Positions 21,685 through 31,092 of a stretch of DNA of 64,000 nucleotides are shown here, in pieces. Below the pieces are notes generated by a model. It had not been told where the DNA came from and did not search any database. It was given only the letters and a program-made list of their open reading frames with translations. The stretch is from Vibrio palustris (lineage in GTDB: Bacteria; Pseudomonadota; Gammaproteobacteria; Enterobacterales; Vibrionaceae), in assembly GCF_024346995.1 (NCBI RefSeq), contig NZ_AP024887.1:248001-312000 (forward strand). Direction: 5' to 3'. Made by a program: the position numbers and the translations under genes. Numbering within the stretch: position 1 is the first letter of the stretch; each line of letters starts with the position of its first letter.

Positions 21685-21847
21685 ATAAGGCGTGTATAAT
21701 TATTTTCGCTTTTGCGTAATGTGCTTTAAGTAAGATCAATGACTTGAAGTTGTAGCAATACGGCTCAATAATGGACTTAGAGTATTTTTCATTCGTTTAG
21801 CTCAGATATGAGGCCGCACACATATTCGTGCACCACTAGCTAAATAA

Positions 21848-22141
<294 letters not shown>

Positions 22142-22175
22142 TTTATTATTTCAAAATATTTAAGGAGTTGAGCGC

Positions 22176-23465
22176 TTGTTTGACCGTTATGAATCGGGGG
22201 AGCGAGCCGTACTTGTTCATATCAACTTCACGCAAGAGGGTGAGTGGGAAGATCTTAGTGAGTTTGAAATGCTTGTATCATCTGCAGGTGTTTCCTCTCT
22301 ACAAGTGATTACTGGCAGCCGCCAATCTCCTCACCCTAAATATTTCGTCGGTGACGGCAAAGCTCAAGAAATTGCGAGCGCTGTAACCGCGAATGAAGCT
22401 GATATCGTCATTTTTAATCACGCTTTATCCCCAGCTCAAGAGCGCAATCTAGAACAGCTATGTCAATGTCGTGTGATCGATAGAACTGGGTTGATTTTAG
22501 ATATCTTCGCGCAGCGCGCCCGAACCCACGAAGGTAACCTCCAAGTAGAATTAGCACAATTGCGCCATATTTCTACACGTCTTATCCGTGGTTGGACTCA
22601 CTTGGAGCGCCAGAAAGGGGGGATCGGTTTACGTGGTCCTGGTGAAACTCAGTTAGAAACGGACCGCCGTTTATTGCGTGATAGAATTAAAGCGATCTTA
22701 CGCCGTTTAGAAAAAGTGTCTAAACAGCGAGAACAAGGTAGGCGATCGAGAAACCGTAAAGAAATTCCAACATTGTCATTGGTTGGCTATACCAACGCAG
22801 GTAAATCGACCTTATTTAACCGTATTACCGAAGCGGATGTGTATGCAGCCGATCAGTTGTTTGCCACGCTCGATCCGACGTTGCGTAAAATCGAGTTAGC
22901 AGATATCGGTACCGCTATTTTAGCTGACACCGTTGGGTTTATTCGTCATCTTCCTCATGATCTTGTGGCGGCTTTTAAAGCAACGTTACAAGAAACACAA
23001 GAAGCTGACATTTTGTTACATGTTATTGATGCAAGTGATGATCGTTTTCGTGAGAACATTGAAGCTGTGAATGATGTTCTGGCAGAGATTGATGCTGATG
23101 AAGTGCCAACTCTGCTTGTCATGAACAAGATTGATAGTCTAGAGCACCAAACACCTCGTATTGAACGCGATGATGAGGGGATACCTCGCACCGTTTGGGT
23201 CTCTGCGATGTCTGGAGATGGGATTGACCTATTATTTGAGGCATTGACAGAACGTCTTGCTAGCGAAATGGTTGAGCATCATCTGCAAATACCTCCTGAA
23301 TACCAGGGACGTATTCGTAGTCTATTTTTCCAAATGAACTGCATCAAGCAAGAAGAATATGATCCAGAGGGCAATTTATTGATAACTGTTCGTATGCAGA
23401 AGATAGATTGGTCTAGACTAGAGAAAAGAGAAGAGGCAGATTTAGCTGACTTTATAGTCACTTAA
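22176..23465 (+). CDS. hflX: ribosome-rescue GTPase HflX
   Basis: HflX splits stalled 70S ribosomes and is associated with heat stress. The start is TTG at 22176, with AGGAG at 22163-22167 and a first residue string FDRYESGE matching the family. The 429 residues have an N-terminal nucleotide-binding domain, a helical linker (GGIGLRGPGETQLETDRR), a G domain with GYTNAGKS at 204-211 and NKID, and a C-terminal domain. Confidence 0.96.
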   Translation: MFDRYESGERAVLVHINFTQEGEWEDLSEFEMLVSSAGVSSLQVITGSRQSPHPKYFVGDGKAQEIASAVTANEADIVIFNHALSPAQERNLEQLCQCRVIDRTGLILDIFAQRARTHEGNLQVELAQLRHISTRLIRGWTHLERQKGGIGLRGPGETQLETDRRLLRDRIKAILRRLEKVSKQREQGRRSRNRKEIPTLSLVGYTNAGKSTLFNRITEADVYAADQLFATLDPTLRKIELADIGTAILADTVGFIRHLPHDLVAAFKATLQETQEADILLHVIDASDDRFRENIEAVNDVLAEIDADEVPTLLVMNKIDSLEHQTPRIERDDEGIPRTVWVSAMSGDGIDLLFEALTERLASEMVEHHLQIPPEYQGRIRSLFFQMNCIKQEEYDPEGNLLITVRMQKIDWSRLEKREEADLADFIVT

Positions 23466-23509
23466 ATCACTGCTAAAGTATAACGTCATATCAATGATGG
23501 AGCTTTCTA

Positions 23510-24715
23510 ATGGCGTGGAATGAGCCTGGTAATAACAACGGCAACAATGGCCGCGATAATGACCCGTGGGGTAAGAATAATCGCGGGAATAAAGGTGGTC
23601 GTGATCAAGGTCCTCCTGACTTAGACGAGGTATTTAACAAACTCAGTCAAAAGCTCGGAGGCAAATTCGGCAAAAAAGGTGGTGGGGGTAACGGTTCTTC
23701 TTCTAATGGCGGTGCCATTGGGATAGGTATTGTTGCGCTTATCGCTGTACTGGTATGGTTTTTTGCGGGCTTTTATACGATAGGTGAAGCCGAACGTGGT
23801 GTTGTACTACGTTTAGGTAAATACGATCGTATTGTCGATCCTGGCCTTAACTGGCGACCACGCTTTGTTGATACGGTGACACCGGTTAACGTGCAAGCGA
23901 TTCGTTCTCTCCGTGCATCTGGTTTGATGCTAACGAAAGATGAAAATGTCGTTACGGTTTCCATGGATGTGCAGTACCGTGTCTCAGACCCATACAAATA
24001 TTTGTACGTGGTAACGAATGCTGACGATAGCTTACGTCAAGCAACCGATTCTGCGTTGCGAGCTGTTATTGGTGATTCATTGATGGATAGTATTTTGACC
24101 AGTGGTCGTCAACAAATCCGCCAAACCACACAGAAAACGCTTAATCAAATTATTGATAAATATGATATGGGTATCTCCATCGTTGATGTGAACTTCCAGT
24201 CGGCTCGTCCTCCTGAGCAAGTGAAAGATGCGTTTGATGATGCGATTGCTGCGCGAGAAGATGAAGAACGTTTCATTCGCGAAGCAGAAGCGTACAAAAA
24301 TGAAATCTTACCGAAAGCGACTGGTCGAGCTGAACGCTTGAAAAAAGAAGCGAAAGGCTACAGTGAACGTATCGTGAATGGTGCTCAAGGTCAGGTAGCT
24401 CAGTTTGAGAAACTCTTACCAGAGTATAAAGCTGCGCCTAAAGTGACTCGTGAGCGTCTCTATCTTGATACGATGGAAAAAGTATATTCCAACACGTCTA
24501 AAGTGATGGTAGATACTAAGTCAAGCGGCAATATGATGTACTTGCCACTGGACAAACTGATGAAGCAATCTGATCAGGCCAAGAAAACGGACAATACAGA
24601 TTCTATCTCGGTATATGACCAAATTAAGCGTGAATCTCAGCACACAGACACAAAAGATAAGTCGTCTGCCAATGATTCATCACGCACGAGCGATTCACGC
24701 CAAGGGAGATACTAA
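23510..24715 (+). CDS. hflK: FtsH modulator subunit HflK
   Basis: HflK and HflC form a large membrane vault around the FtsH protease and restrain its activity. The 401 residues have a Gly/Asn-rich cytoplasmic N-terminus (1-68), one membrane segment (about 70-90, IGIVALIAVLVWFFAGFY) and an SPFH/prohibitin domain from about 90. Helical regions and a polar C-terminal tail follow. It lies 44 bp after hflX and three bases before hflC. Confidence 0.95.
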   Translation: MAWNEPGNNNGNNGRDNDPWGKNNRGNKGGRDQGPPDLDEVFNKLSQKLGGKFGKKGGGGNGSSSNGGAIGIGIVALIAVLVWFFAGFYTIGEAERGVVLRLGKYDRIVDPGLNWRPRFVDTVTPVNVQAIRSLRASGLMLTKDENVVTVSMDVQYRVSDPYKYLYVVTNADDSLRQATDSALRAVIGDSLMDSILTSGRQQIRQTTQKTLNQIIDKYDMGISIVDVNFQSARPPEQVKDAFDDAIAAREDEERFIREAEAYKNEILPKATGRAERLKKEAKGYSERIVNGAQGQVAQFEKLLPEYKAAPKVTRERLYLDTMEKVYSNTSKVMVDTKSSGNMMYLPLDKLMKQSDQAKKTDNTDSISVYDQIKRESQHTDTKDKSSANDSSRTSDSRQGRY

Positions 24716-24718
24716 AAA

Positions 24719-25705
24719 ATGCGTAAGTTAATGATCCCCGCAGTGGTTGTTGTATTGGCTTTGTTGCTGATGTCATTATTTGTGATTCCTGAAGGCCAGC
24801 GTGGCATCGTGGTGCGTTTCGGTAAAATTAACAAAGATGATGGCGGTAAAGCTGCCCTTATCTACAAACCAGGCGTTCATTTTAAATTGCCATTATTTGA
24901 TCGTGTTAAGCGCTTAGATGCACGTATTCAAACAATGGATGGCCGAGCTGACCGCTTTGTTACCGCAGAGAAAAAAGACGTTATTATTGATTCTTACGTG
25001 AAATGGCGTATTCAAGACTTTGGACGTTTTTACCTAGCGACTGGCGGCGGCAATTCGCTGACGGCAGAAGCTCTGCTGGAACGTAAAGTGACTGACGTAT
25101 TACGTTCAGAAATCGGTGAGCGTGAAATTAAGCAAATTGTGTCTGGTCCACGTAATGAAGAAGTACTACCAGATAGTGCAGATTCAGATGTGGTGACGAC
25201 AGAAGCTGCGAAGAAAGCGTTAAAAACCGATGGTCAACGTGATCAAATCATGGATGATGTCTTGACGGATACCCGTGAAAGTGCCGCGAAAGATCTTGGT
25301 GTTCAGGTCGTCGATTTCCGTATTAAGAAAATCAACTTACCCGATGAAATTAGTGAGTCGATTTATCGTCGTATGCGCGCTGAACGTGAATCAGTTGCTC
25401 GTAAGCACCGCTCCCAAGGTCGCGAGAAAGCAGAAGTTATTCGTGCACAAGCTGAGCTGGAAGTGTCGACAATTTTGGCTGAAGCCGATAAAACTGCTCG
25501 CGTTACTCGTGGTGACGCAGATGCAAAAGCGGCAAAAATCTATGCAGATGCTTATAGTGAAAGTCCGGAGTTCTTTAGCTTCTTACGTTCACTCAAAGCG
25601 TATAGAAAATCGTTTAACAGTAAAAACGATGTATTAGTTCTGGATCCTAGTAGTGATTTCTTCAAATACATGAAGAACCCTCAAGGCAATACAGCAACAA
25701 AATAA
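24719..25705 (+). CDS. hflC: FtsH modulator subunit HflC
   Basis: Partner of HflK. The 328 residues have an N-terminal signal anchor (LMIPAVVVVLALLLMSLFVI) and an SPFH domain with VPEGQRGIVVRFGK-type start (VIPEGQRGIVVRFGK). A charged helical region (RMRAERESVARKHRSQGREKAE) and the YSESPEFFSFLRSLKAY segment follow. It ends the hfl operon before a strong terminator. Confidence 0.96.
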   Translation: MRKLMIPAVVVVLALLLMSLFVIPEGQRGIVVRFGKINKDDGGKAALIYKPGVHFKLPLFDRVKRLDARIQTMDGRADRFVTAEKKDVIIDSYVKWRIQDFGRFYLATGGGNSLTAEALLERKVTDVLRSEIGEREIKQIVSGPRNEEVLPDSADSDVVTTEAAKKALKTDGQRDQIMDDVLTDTRESAAKDLGVQVVDFRIKKINLPDEISESIYRRMRAERESVARKHRSQGREKAEVIRAQAELEVSTILAEADKTARVTRGDADAKAAKIYADAYSESPEFFSFLRSLKAYRKSFNSKNDVLVLDPSSDFFKYMKNPQGNTATK

Positions 25706-25724
25706 TATAGCCACATAGAATGAC

Positions 25725-25750
25725 AAAAGGCTCCTTAGGGAGCCTTTTTT
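25725..25750 (+). terminator. rho-independent terminator after hflC
   Basis: GGCTCC-TTAG-GGAGCC stem with A4 before and T6 after. Confidence 0.92.
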
Positions 25751-25854
25751 ATTACTTGAAAAACGACGTCTAAAGCCGAGTGCAGGGTTATTCATCGGTA
25801 GATGTGTAAGAGCATTAAAAAGATGCTCTATATGCCTCTCAGCGTCGCTAGACG

Positions 25855-26079
25855 TTAGTAATGAGGTGGTGGGGTTTCTTCTGATTGATCAGCTAATTCG
25901 TTTGAACCGATGGCTTTGATTTTTCCAACCACAAATTTCATCTGATCTTTCATCTCAGCAATTAAAAATTGCTGCTGACTTAATGCATCGTTGAGCTCAC
26001 TGATGGTCTGCTCTTGAAAAGAGAGCTGACATTCTAAGTCATCGACACGTTGCTGTAGTTTTATCGTCTCTTCATTCAT
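25855..26079 (-). CDS. slyX: SlyX family protein
   Basis: A small coiled-coil protein of unknown role. From ATG 26079 it has 74 residues (72 in E. coli) and ends with the diagnostic EETPPPHY. A TTG 12 bases upstream would extend it, but that codon lies inside the end of the WD40 gene. It begins one base after the WD40 stop, so the two are co-transcribed. It stands near fkpA, as in E. coli. Confidence 0.9.
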   Translation of the reverse strand: MNEETIKLQQRVDDLECQLSFQEQTISELNDALSQQQFLIAEMKDQMKFVVGKIKAIGSNELADQSEETPPPHY

Positions 26080-26080
26080 A

Positions 26081-27100
26081 TTATTCTTCAAACTCCCAAG
26101 CTTCAGCGATACCCGCTGAAGTCGCAGAAATGATACGTTGTTGTTTATCTAGGGCAACATCATACACTACCGCTCGTGGAGGACGCGCGTCTTTTTGTGG
26201 CTTCGCGATAAAGTCATCGATTTTTTTTCCGTTGGTGGTATTCCAAATGGCGACCTGACTCCCCGGTGTGCCAGTCAGTAAGAAACGACCATTGTTAGCA
26301 AAACGAACGCTCGAAAAAATCAATTGTCTGGAGAAACTTTTCAAATGACTTTGTTTTTCGCCCGTTTTGAGATTCCAAATGAAGGCGTCATTACCATCAT
26401 CAGAGGTAAACGCATAGGTTCCTTGGCGTTGTAAGGCGACGTTATTCACTCTATGTTCATGTTCTAGCGTTAAGATGATATTCGCGTTCTGGGTATCCCA
26501 TAGGTAAGCCGTGTGATCATCACCACCAGTGAGGGCATAGCGTCCATTAGGGGAAAGAGCGACAGTGTTGACTTTTTCTCGATGCGCAAGGAACTCAATC
26601 CGTCGACCGTTGACTAAGTCGACGTAGATGGCTTTTCCATTGGAGAGTCCGAGTAATACTTGTTGGCCATTACTGGCGATGTCGATATCACGAATGACAC
26701 TATCGGATATGGACCACAATCCATCGGCTTGCACCATGCCGAGATCCCAGACAGCAAAATTTGTTTGTGTCGCCGTCACCGCATAGCGGCTATTAGCTGA
26801 GATGCGAATGATGTTGATGGTATGAGCTTGTGGATCTTGAGGTCCGAGTTCAGCGAGTTGTTGTCTTTTTTCAAGATCCCAAAATACGAGTTGGTGTTCT
26901 TGTGAATAGAGTAGGGCAAATCGTCCGTCAGGGCTTAGGCCAAATGCGGTAGAACCATTGGGCTCAATGTCCCATTCTTCGACCGAATTACTTTTGAAAA
27001 AACACCCATTTAGCGTCAAAATGATAAATAAGCTTAGAATGAAGTGAGAAAATATTCGTTTCAAGTTTAATAATCCTGTTTGATATACAGACAATCGCAT
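26081..27100 (-). CDS. WD40-repeat lipoprotein, function unknown
   Basis: The 339-residue protein has an N-terminal membrane segment ending in the lipobox-like LTLNGC (Cys near residue 33), so it is probably a lipoprotein. The rest is a beta-propeller of WD-type blades, visible as repeated units such as SPDGRFALLYS...LVFWDLE, SPNGRYALTGGDDHTAYLWDT and GNDAFIWNLKTGE. Bacterial WD40 lipoproteins usually act as binding scaffolds. The partner is unknown. It is coupled to slyX and divergent from fkpA, suggesting a cell-envelope role, but that is inference. Confidence 0.75.
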   Translation of the reverse strand: MRLSVYQTGLLNLKRIFSHFILSLFIILTLNGCFFKSNSVEEWDIEPNGSTAFGLSPDGRFALLYSQEHQLVFWDLEKRQQLAELGPQDPQAHTINIIRISANSRYAVTATQTNFAVWDLGMVQADGLWSISDSVIRDIDIASNGQQVLLGLSNGKAIYVDLVNGRRIEFLAHREKVNTVALSPNGRYALTGGDDHTAYLWDTQNANIILTLEHEHRVNNVALQRQGTYAFTSDDGNDAFIWNLKTGEKQSHLKSFSRQLIFSSVRFANNGRFLLTGTPGSQVAIWNTTNGKKIDDFIAKPQKDARPPRAVVYDVALDKQQRIISATSAGIAEAWEFEE

Positions 27101-27198
27101 AACATAAAGTTATATTGGTACAATTATGAGGGTAACACCAACTGAATATCCAGTTCTGTGTCTCACCTCTGTAGGAATGCCGAAAATTGGAGAATTGA

Positions 27199-27978
27199 AT
27201 GAAATCATTATTTAAAGTGTCATTGCTTGCCGCTACCGTTATGTTAGCTGCTGGATGTCAGGAAAAAGATACGAATGCAGATAAGAAACCTGCAGCGGAA
27301 CAAGCGAGCACCGTTCAATTTAAATCAGATGATGAGAAAGCGGCTTATGCTATCGGCATATCGTTTGCAAACTATCTATCAACCAGTCTAGAGAAGCCGA
27401 AAGAGATTGGTGTTGATTTGGATAAAGACATCGTCTTAAAAGGAATTAAAGATTCTTTTGCTGGTAAAGCGGGCATGAAAGAAGAAGAAGCGCGTAAAGT
27501 ACTTCAAGGTCTGGATAAGCGCGTTGCTGAGAAAATGAAAGAGAAGCAAAGCAAAGAATCTGCGAAAAATATCGAAGCGGGTAAAGATTTCCGCGCTAAA
27601 TTCGCGAAAGAAGATGGCGTGAAAGAAACCAAATCTGGTTTGATGTATAAAGTATTAAAAGCGGGTAAAGGTACATCACCAAAAGCGACAGATACCGTTG
27701 AAGTACAATACAAAGGTACGTTGATTGACGGAACTAAGTTTGATAGCTCTTACGATCGCGGAGAAGCGGCTAAATTCCCACTTAACCGTGTAATTCCTGG
27801 TTGGACTGAAGGTGTTCAGTTGATGAAACCTGGTGCGAAATACAAGTTTGTTATCCCGCCAGAGCTTGCTTACGGTAAACAAGCGACTCCAACTATCCCG
27901 GCTAACTCAACCTTGGTTTTCGAAGTTGAACTAGTGAAAGTTGATAAAAAAGACGATAAAGCAACATCTAAAAAATAA
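27199..27978 (+). CDS. fkpA: FKBP-type peptidyl-prolyl isomerase, predicted lipoprotein
   Basis: An envelope proline isomerase and chaperone. The 259 residues include a signal peptide with lipobox LAAGC (Cys20), an N-terminal FKBP_N dimerisation domain (about 43-140) and an FKBP domain (about 145-250: VEVQYKGTLIDGTKFDSSYDRG, FPLNRVIPGWTEGVQLM, IPPELAYG). A lysine-rich tail ends the protein. E. coli FkpA is soluble and periplasmic, whereas the lipobox here suggests membrane anchoring. It could equally be named Mip-like. Confidence 0.88.
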   Translation: MKSLFKVSLLAATVMLAAGCQEKDTNADKKPAAEQASTVQFKSDDEKAAYAIGISFANYLSTSLEKPKEIGVDLDKDIVLKGIKDSFAGKAGMKEEEARKVLQGLDKRVAEKMKEKQSKESAKNIEAGKDFRAKFAKEDGVKETKSGLMYKVLKAGKGTSPKATDTVEVQYKGTLIDGTKFDSSYDRGEAAKFPLNRVIPGWTEGVQLMKPGAKYKFVIPPELAYGKQATPTIPANSTLVFEVELVKVDKKDDKATSKK

Positions 27979-27997
27979 TTTACGATATAATCTTGAT

Positions 27998-28026
27998 AAA
28001 AGGCCTGTCTAACAGGCCTTTTTTTA
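27998..28026 (+). terminator. rho-independent terminator after fkpA
   Basis: AAAAGGCCTG-TCTAA-CAGGCCTTTT stem followed by a T run. Confidence 0.92.
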
Positions 28027-28148
28027 TGGGAGAAATCTGTGAAATTGGGTCAAGTTAGTGCGCTATAGCATAACTTGGACGAATATCATAAAAATATCTG
28101 ATAAACTAATCCATCATTTGTTGAATTATTGCTCTGAGGTCAAATACA

Positions 28149-28880
28149 GTGACAAGCACTTCCACTGAAATCATCCACTCTGATTTGCTGTTAGAAATGG
28201 AATCGGTACATGTCAAACCGTTTACCGAACATGACAAAGTGATTCTAAGCTCTTACGAAGCGGTTGTTGATGGTATTGCGAGTTTAATTGGACCGTTTTG
28301 TGAAATTGTTCTGCACTCGTTGGAAGATTTGAATACCTCAGCGGTAAAAATTGCTAATGGTGAGAACACCGGACGCCAAGTCGGATCACCTATTACCGAT
28401 CTTGCTTTGAAAATGCTCAAAGATATTGAAGGCTCTGAGCGTAACTTTTCGCGCTCTTACTTTACCCGCGCGAAAGGCGGTGTATTGATGAAGTCGATTA
28501 CCGTGGCAATCCGCAATGGTGATAACCGTGTTATTGGCTTGCTGTGTGTCAACGTAAACTTAGATGCGCCATTTTCGCAGATTCTTAATTCATTTTTGCC
28601 CAATCATGACGCGCAAGATGCCGCGTCCAATGTCAACTTTGCAAGTGATGTCGAAGAGCTGGTGGATCAAACGGTAGAGCGTACTATCGAAGAAATTAAC
28701 GCAGATAAATCCGTCTCTAATAACACGAAAAATCGTCAAATCGTCATGGAATTATTTGATAAAGGCATTTTTGATATCAAAGATGCGATTAACCGTGTCG
28801 CAGAGCGTTTGAATATTTCTAAGCATACGGTTTACCTCTATATTCGCCAGCGAAAAACAGAGGAAGATCAGTGTGAATAA
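28149..28880 (+). CDS. YheO-like transcriptional regulator (PAS plus HTH)
   Basis: A 243-residue regulator of the YheO family that precedes tusDCB in gammaproteobacteria. GTG start with GAGG at 28136-28139. The first two thirds are a YheO-type PAS-like domain ([40 protein letters not shown]). The C-terminus is a helix-turn-helix (about 195-238: [36 protein letters not shown]). Its last 8 bases overlap the tusD start, so it is coupled to the tus genes. The effector is unknown. Confidence 0.82.
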   Translation: MTSTSTEIIHSDLLLEMESVHVKPFTEHDKVILSSYEAVVDGIASLIGPFCEIVLHSLEDLNTSAVKIANGENTGRQVGSPITDLALKMLKDIEGSERNFSRSYFTRAKGGVLMKSITVAIRNGDNRVIGLLCVNVNLDAPFSQILNSFLPNHDAQDAASNVNFASDVEELVDQTVERTIEEINADKSVSNNTKNRQIVMELFDKGIFDIKDAINRVAERLNISKHTVYLYIRQRKTEEDQCE

Positions 28881-29277
28881 TCGATCTGTATTGAGTTATG
28901 CCCTCGTTATCAATGGTGGAGCCTATGGCTCTCAAGCCTCACGCAGTGCATTATTATTCGCAAACGCCGTTATTCAAGCAGGCCATAAAATATCACGTGT
29001 GTTTTTTTATCAAGATGGTGTGTTAAACGGCTCAGCACTCACTGTGCCTGCCAATGATGAAATCAATATTGTTGAACGTTGGCAAGCTTTTGCGAAAGAT
29101 AATGATATTGCTTTAGAAACGTGTGTTGCTGCGGCATTGCGACGCGGCATTGTATCGAGCGAAGAAGCCAAGCTTCATCAACTAACTAGCCATAATCTAG
29201 CCAGTGGGTTTGTGCAATCTGGGTTAGGTGCTTTAGCGGAAGCGATGCTGACACAAGATAGGGTGGTGCAGTTTTGA
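28873..29277 (+). CDS. tusD: sulfurtransferase complex subunit TusD
   Basis: TusD receives sulfur from TusA and passes it through TusE to MnmA for 2-thiolation of tRNA wobble uridine. The 134 residues retain the active-site cysteine in [11 protein letters not shown] (Cys84, equivalent to E. coli Cys78) and the C-terminal [11 protein letters not shown]. The GTG start overlaps the previous gene by 8 bp, and the stop overlaps the tusC TTG. Confidence 0.94.
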   Translation: MNNRSVLSYALVINGGAYGSQASRSALLFANAVIQAGHKISRVFFYQDGVLNGSALTVPANDEINIVERWQAFAKDNDIALETCVAAALRRGIVSSEEAKLHQLTSHNLASGFVQSGLGALAEAMLTQDRVVQF

Positions 29278-29630
29278 ATAGAATCGCATTTGTATTCCAT
29301 ACTCCTCCTCATCACACATCAGCGGGTCGCGAAGGATTAGATGCTATTTTAGCCGCTTCAGCGTACAGTGACGATATCGGTGTCTTTTTTATTGGCGAGG
29401 GTGTTTTACAGCTGATGAAGCATCAAGCGCCGGAAAAAATTTTGAGCCGCAATTACATTAGTGCTTTTAAGTTACTTGAGCTGTATGACATTGAACAATG
29501 TTATGTGTGTGAAGATAGCTTACGTGAGTGGGGGATGTCTGGTGACGATCTGATCATGGATTGCCAAGTATTGAGTAGACAAGCACTGTCTGAATCTATG
29601 AATCAGTTTGATAGCTTACTCAACTTTTAA
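29274..29630 (+). CDS. tusC: sulfurtransferase complex subunit TusC
   Basis: Structural subunit of the TusBCD heterohexamer. 118 residues, with the DsrE/F-like fold suggested by [30 protein letters not shown] start at 29274 overlaps the tusD TGA by 4 bp, indicating coupled translation. Confidence 0.93.
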   Translation: MNRIAFVFHTPPHHTSAGREGLDAILAASAYSDDIGVFFIGEGVLQLMKHQAPEKILSRNYISAFKLLELYDIEQCYVCEDSLREWGMSGDDLIMDCQVLSRQALSESMNQFDSLLNF

Positions 29631-29639
29631 GGAATTGCC

Positions 29640-29915
29640 ATGCTGCATATTGTTAAAACCATGGCAAAACTGCCGCTCGTGTTCGCTTGTTCTCAGCCCG
29701 AGGATAGTATTTTACTGATCGAGGAGGCGGTTTATGCTGCTCGCTCAGGTAGTGCCTTGTTAAACAATTACAAAACGCAAGCATTTGTTTTTGTCTTACA
29801 GGAAGATCTTGAAGCAAGAGGTTGCCTTCAAGGTATTGATTCTTCATATCAAGTGGTTGATATGGAAGAATTTGTTGGTCTGACTGTAAAGTATGTAAAA
29901 TCAATCACTTGGTGA
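29640..29915 (+). CDS. tusB: sulfurtransferase complex subunit TusB
   Basis: Third subunit of TusBCD, 91 residues starting MLHIVKTMAKLP. It lies nine bases after tusC with AAGGA upstream. It ends the tus operon just before the str-operon promoter. Confidence 0.92.
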   Translation: MLHIVKTMAKLPLVFACSQPEDSILLIEEAVYAARSGSALLNNYKTQAFVFVLQEDLEARGCLQGIDSSYQVVDMEEFVGLTVKYVKSITW

Positions 29916-29976
29916 TGTCCATTTTTTTGTACAAAAAGAAAGCGACCGCATTGAGTAAAAAAGATCTGTATATTTC

Positions 29977-30005
29977 TTGACACTCTACCATCAGCTGCAT
30001 AGAAT
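29977..30005 (+). promoter_or_regulatory. str operon promoter
   Basis: Perfect -35 TTGACA (29977-29982), 17 bp spacer and -10 TAGAAT (30000-30005), about 70 bp before rpsL. Confidence 0.85.
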
Positions 30006-30058
30006 TTTGCGTCCCTATTTAGGTAGGGCTAGATTTTTCACAAGCTTACTTTAAGTAA

Positions 30059-30448
<390 letters not shown>

Positions 30449-30543
30449 TGGTATCCGTTAAGTAAGGCCAAACACTAAATTATTAATATTTTGAAGAAAC
30501 TGAAAAGTTTTGGATAACCTGAAGAAGACAACGGAGAATATCC

Positions 30544-31014
30544 ATGCCACGTCGTCGCGTAATTGGTCAGCGTAAGATCCTTCCAGATCCTAAGTTCAAA
30601 TCTGAACTGCTGGCAAAATTCGTTAACATCCTTATGGTTGACGGAAAAAAATCTACTGCAGAGCGTATCGTATACACTGCACTAGAATCTATGGCTGCTA
30701 AATCTGGTAAAGATCACCTAGCAGTTTTTGAAGAAGCTCTTGAAAATGTTCGCCCAGCGGTAGAGGTTAAATCTCGCCGTGTAGGTGGTTCAACTTACCA
30801 AGTACCTGTAGAAGTACGTCCGGTTCGCCGTAACGCACTTGCTATGCGTTGGTTGGTTGAAGCTGCGCGTAAGCGTGGTGAAAAATCTATGGCTGATCGT
30901 CTATCTGCAGAAATGCTAGACGCGTCAGAAAACAAAGGTACTGCTGTTAAGAAACGTGAAGACGTTCACCGTATGGCAGACGCGAACAAAGCGTTCGCAC
31001 ATTACCGCTGGTAA
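30544..31014 (+). CDS. rpsG: 30S ribosomal protein S7
   Basis: S7 nucleates assembly of the 30S head. 156 residues beginning [18 protein letters not shown] and ending HYRW. In E. coli S7 represses the str operon by binding the rpsL-rpsG spacer. The 95-bp spacer here could fold similarly but was not verified. Confidence 0.98.
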   Translation: MPRRRVIGQRKILPDPKFKSELLAKFVNILMVDGKKSTAERIVYTALESMAAKSGKDHLAVFEEALENVRPAVEVKSRRVGGSTYQVPVEVRPVRRNALAMRWLVEAARKRGEKSMADRLSAEMLDASENKGTAVKKREDVHRMADANKAFAHYRW

Positions 31015-31092
31015 TATTACCTTTTGTGCTGCGAGGCTCTCTCGCAGCACATTTTTATTTTCTAAGGTTAACCTTAGTGAGAGGATACAATC

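Noticed and set aside
25809..25830. Terminator for slyX
   Set aside because: AGAGCAT/ATGCTCT stem exists, but no T run follows on the minus strand.
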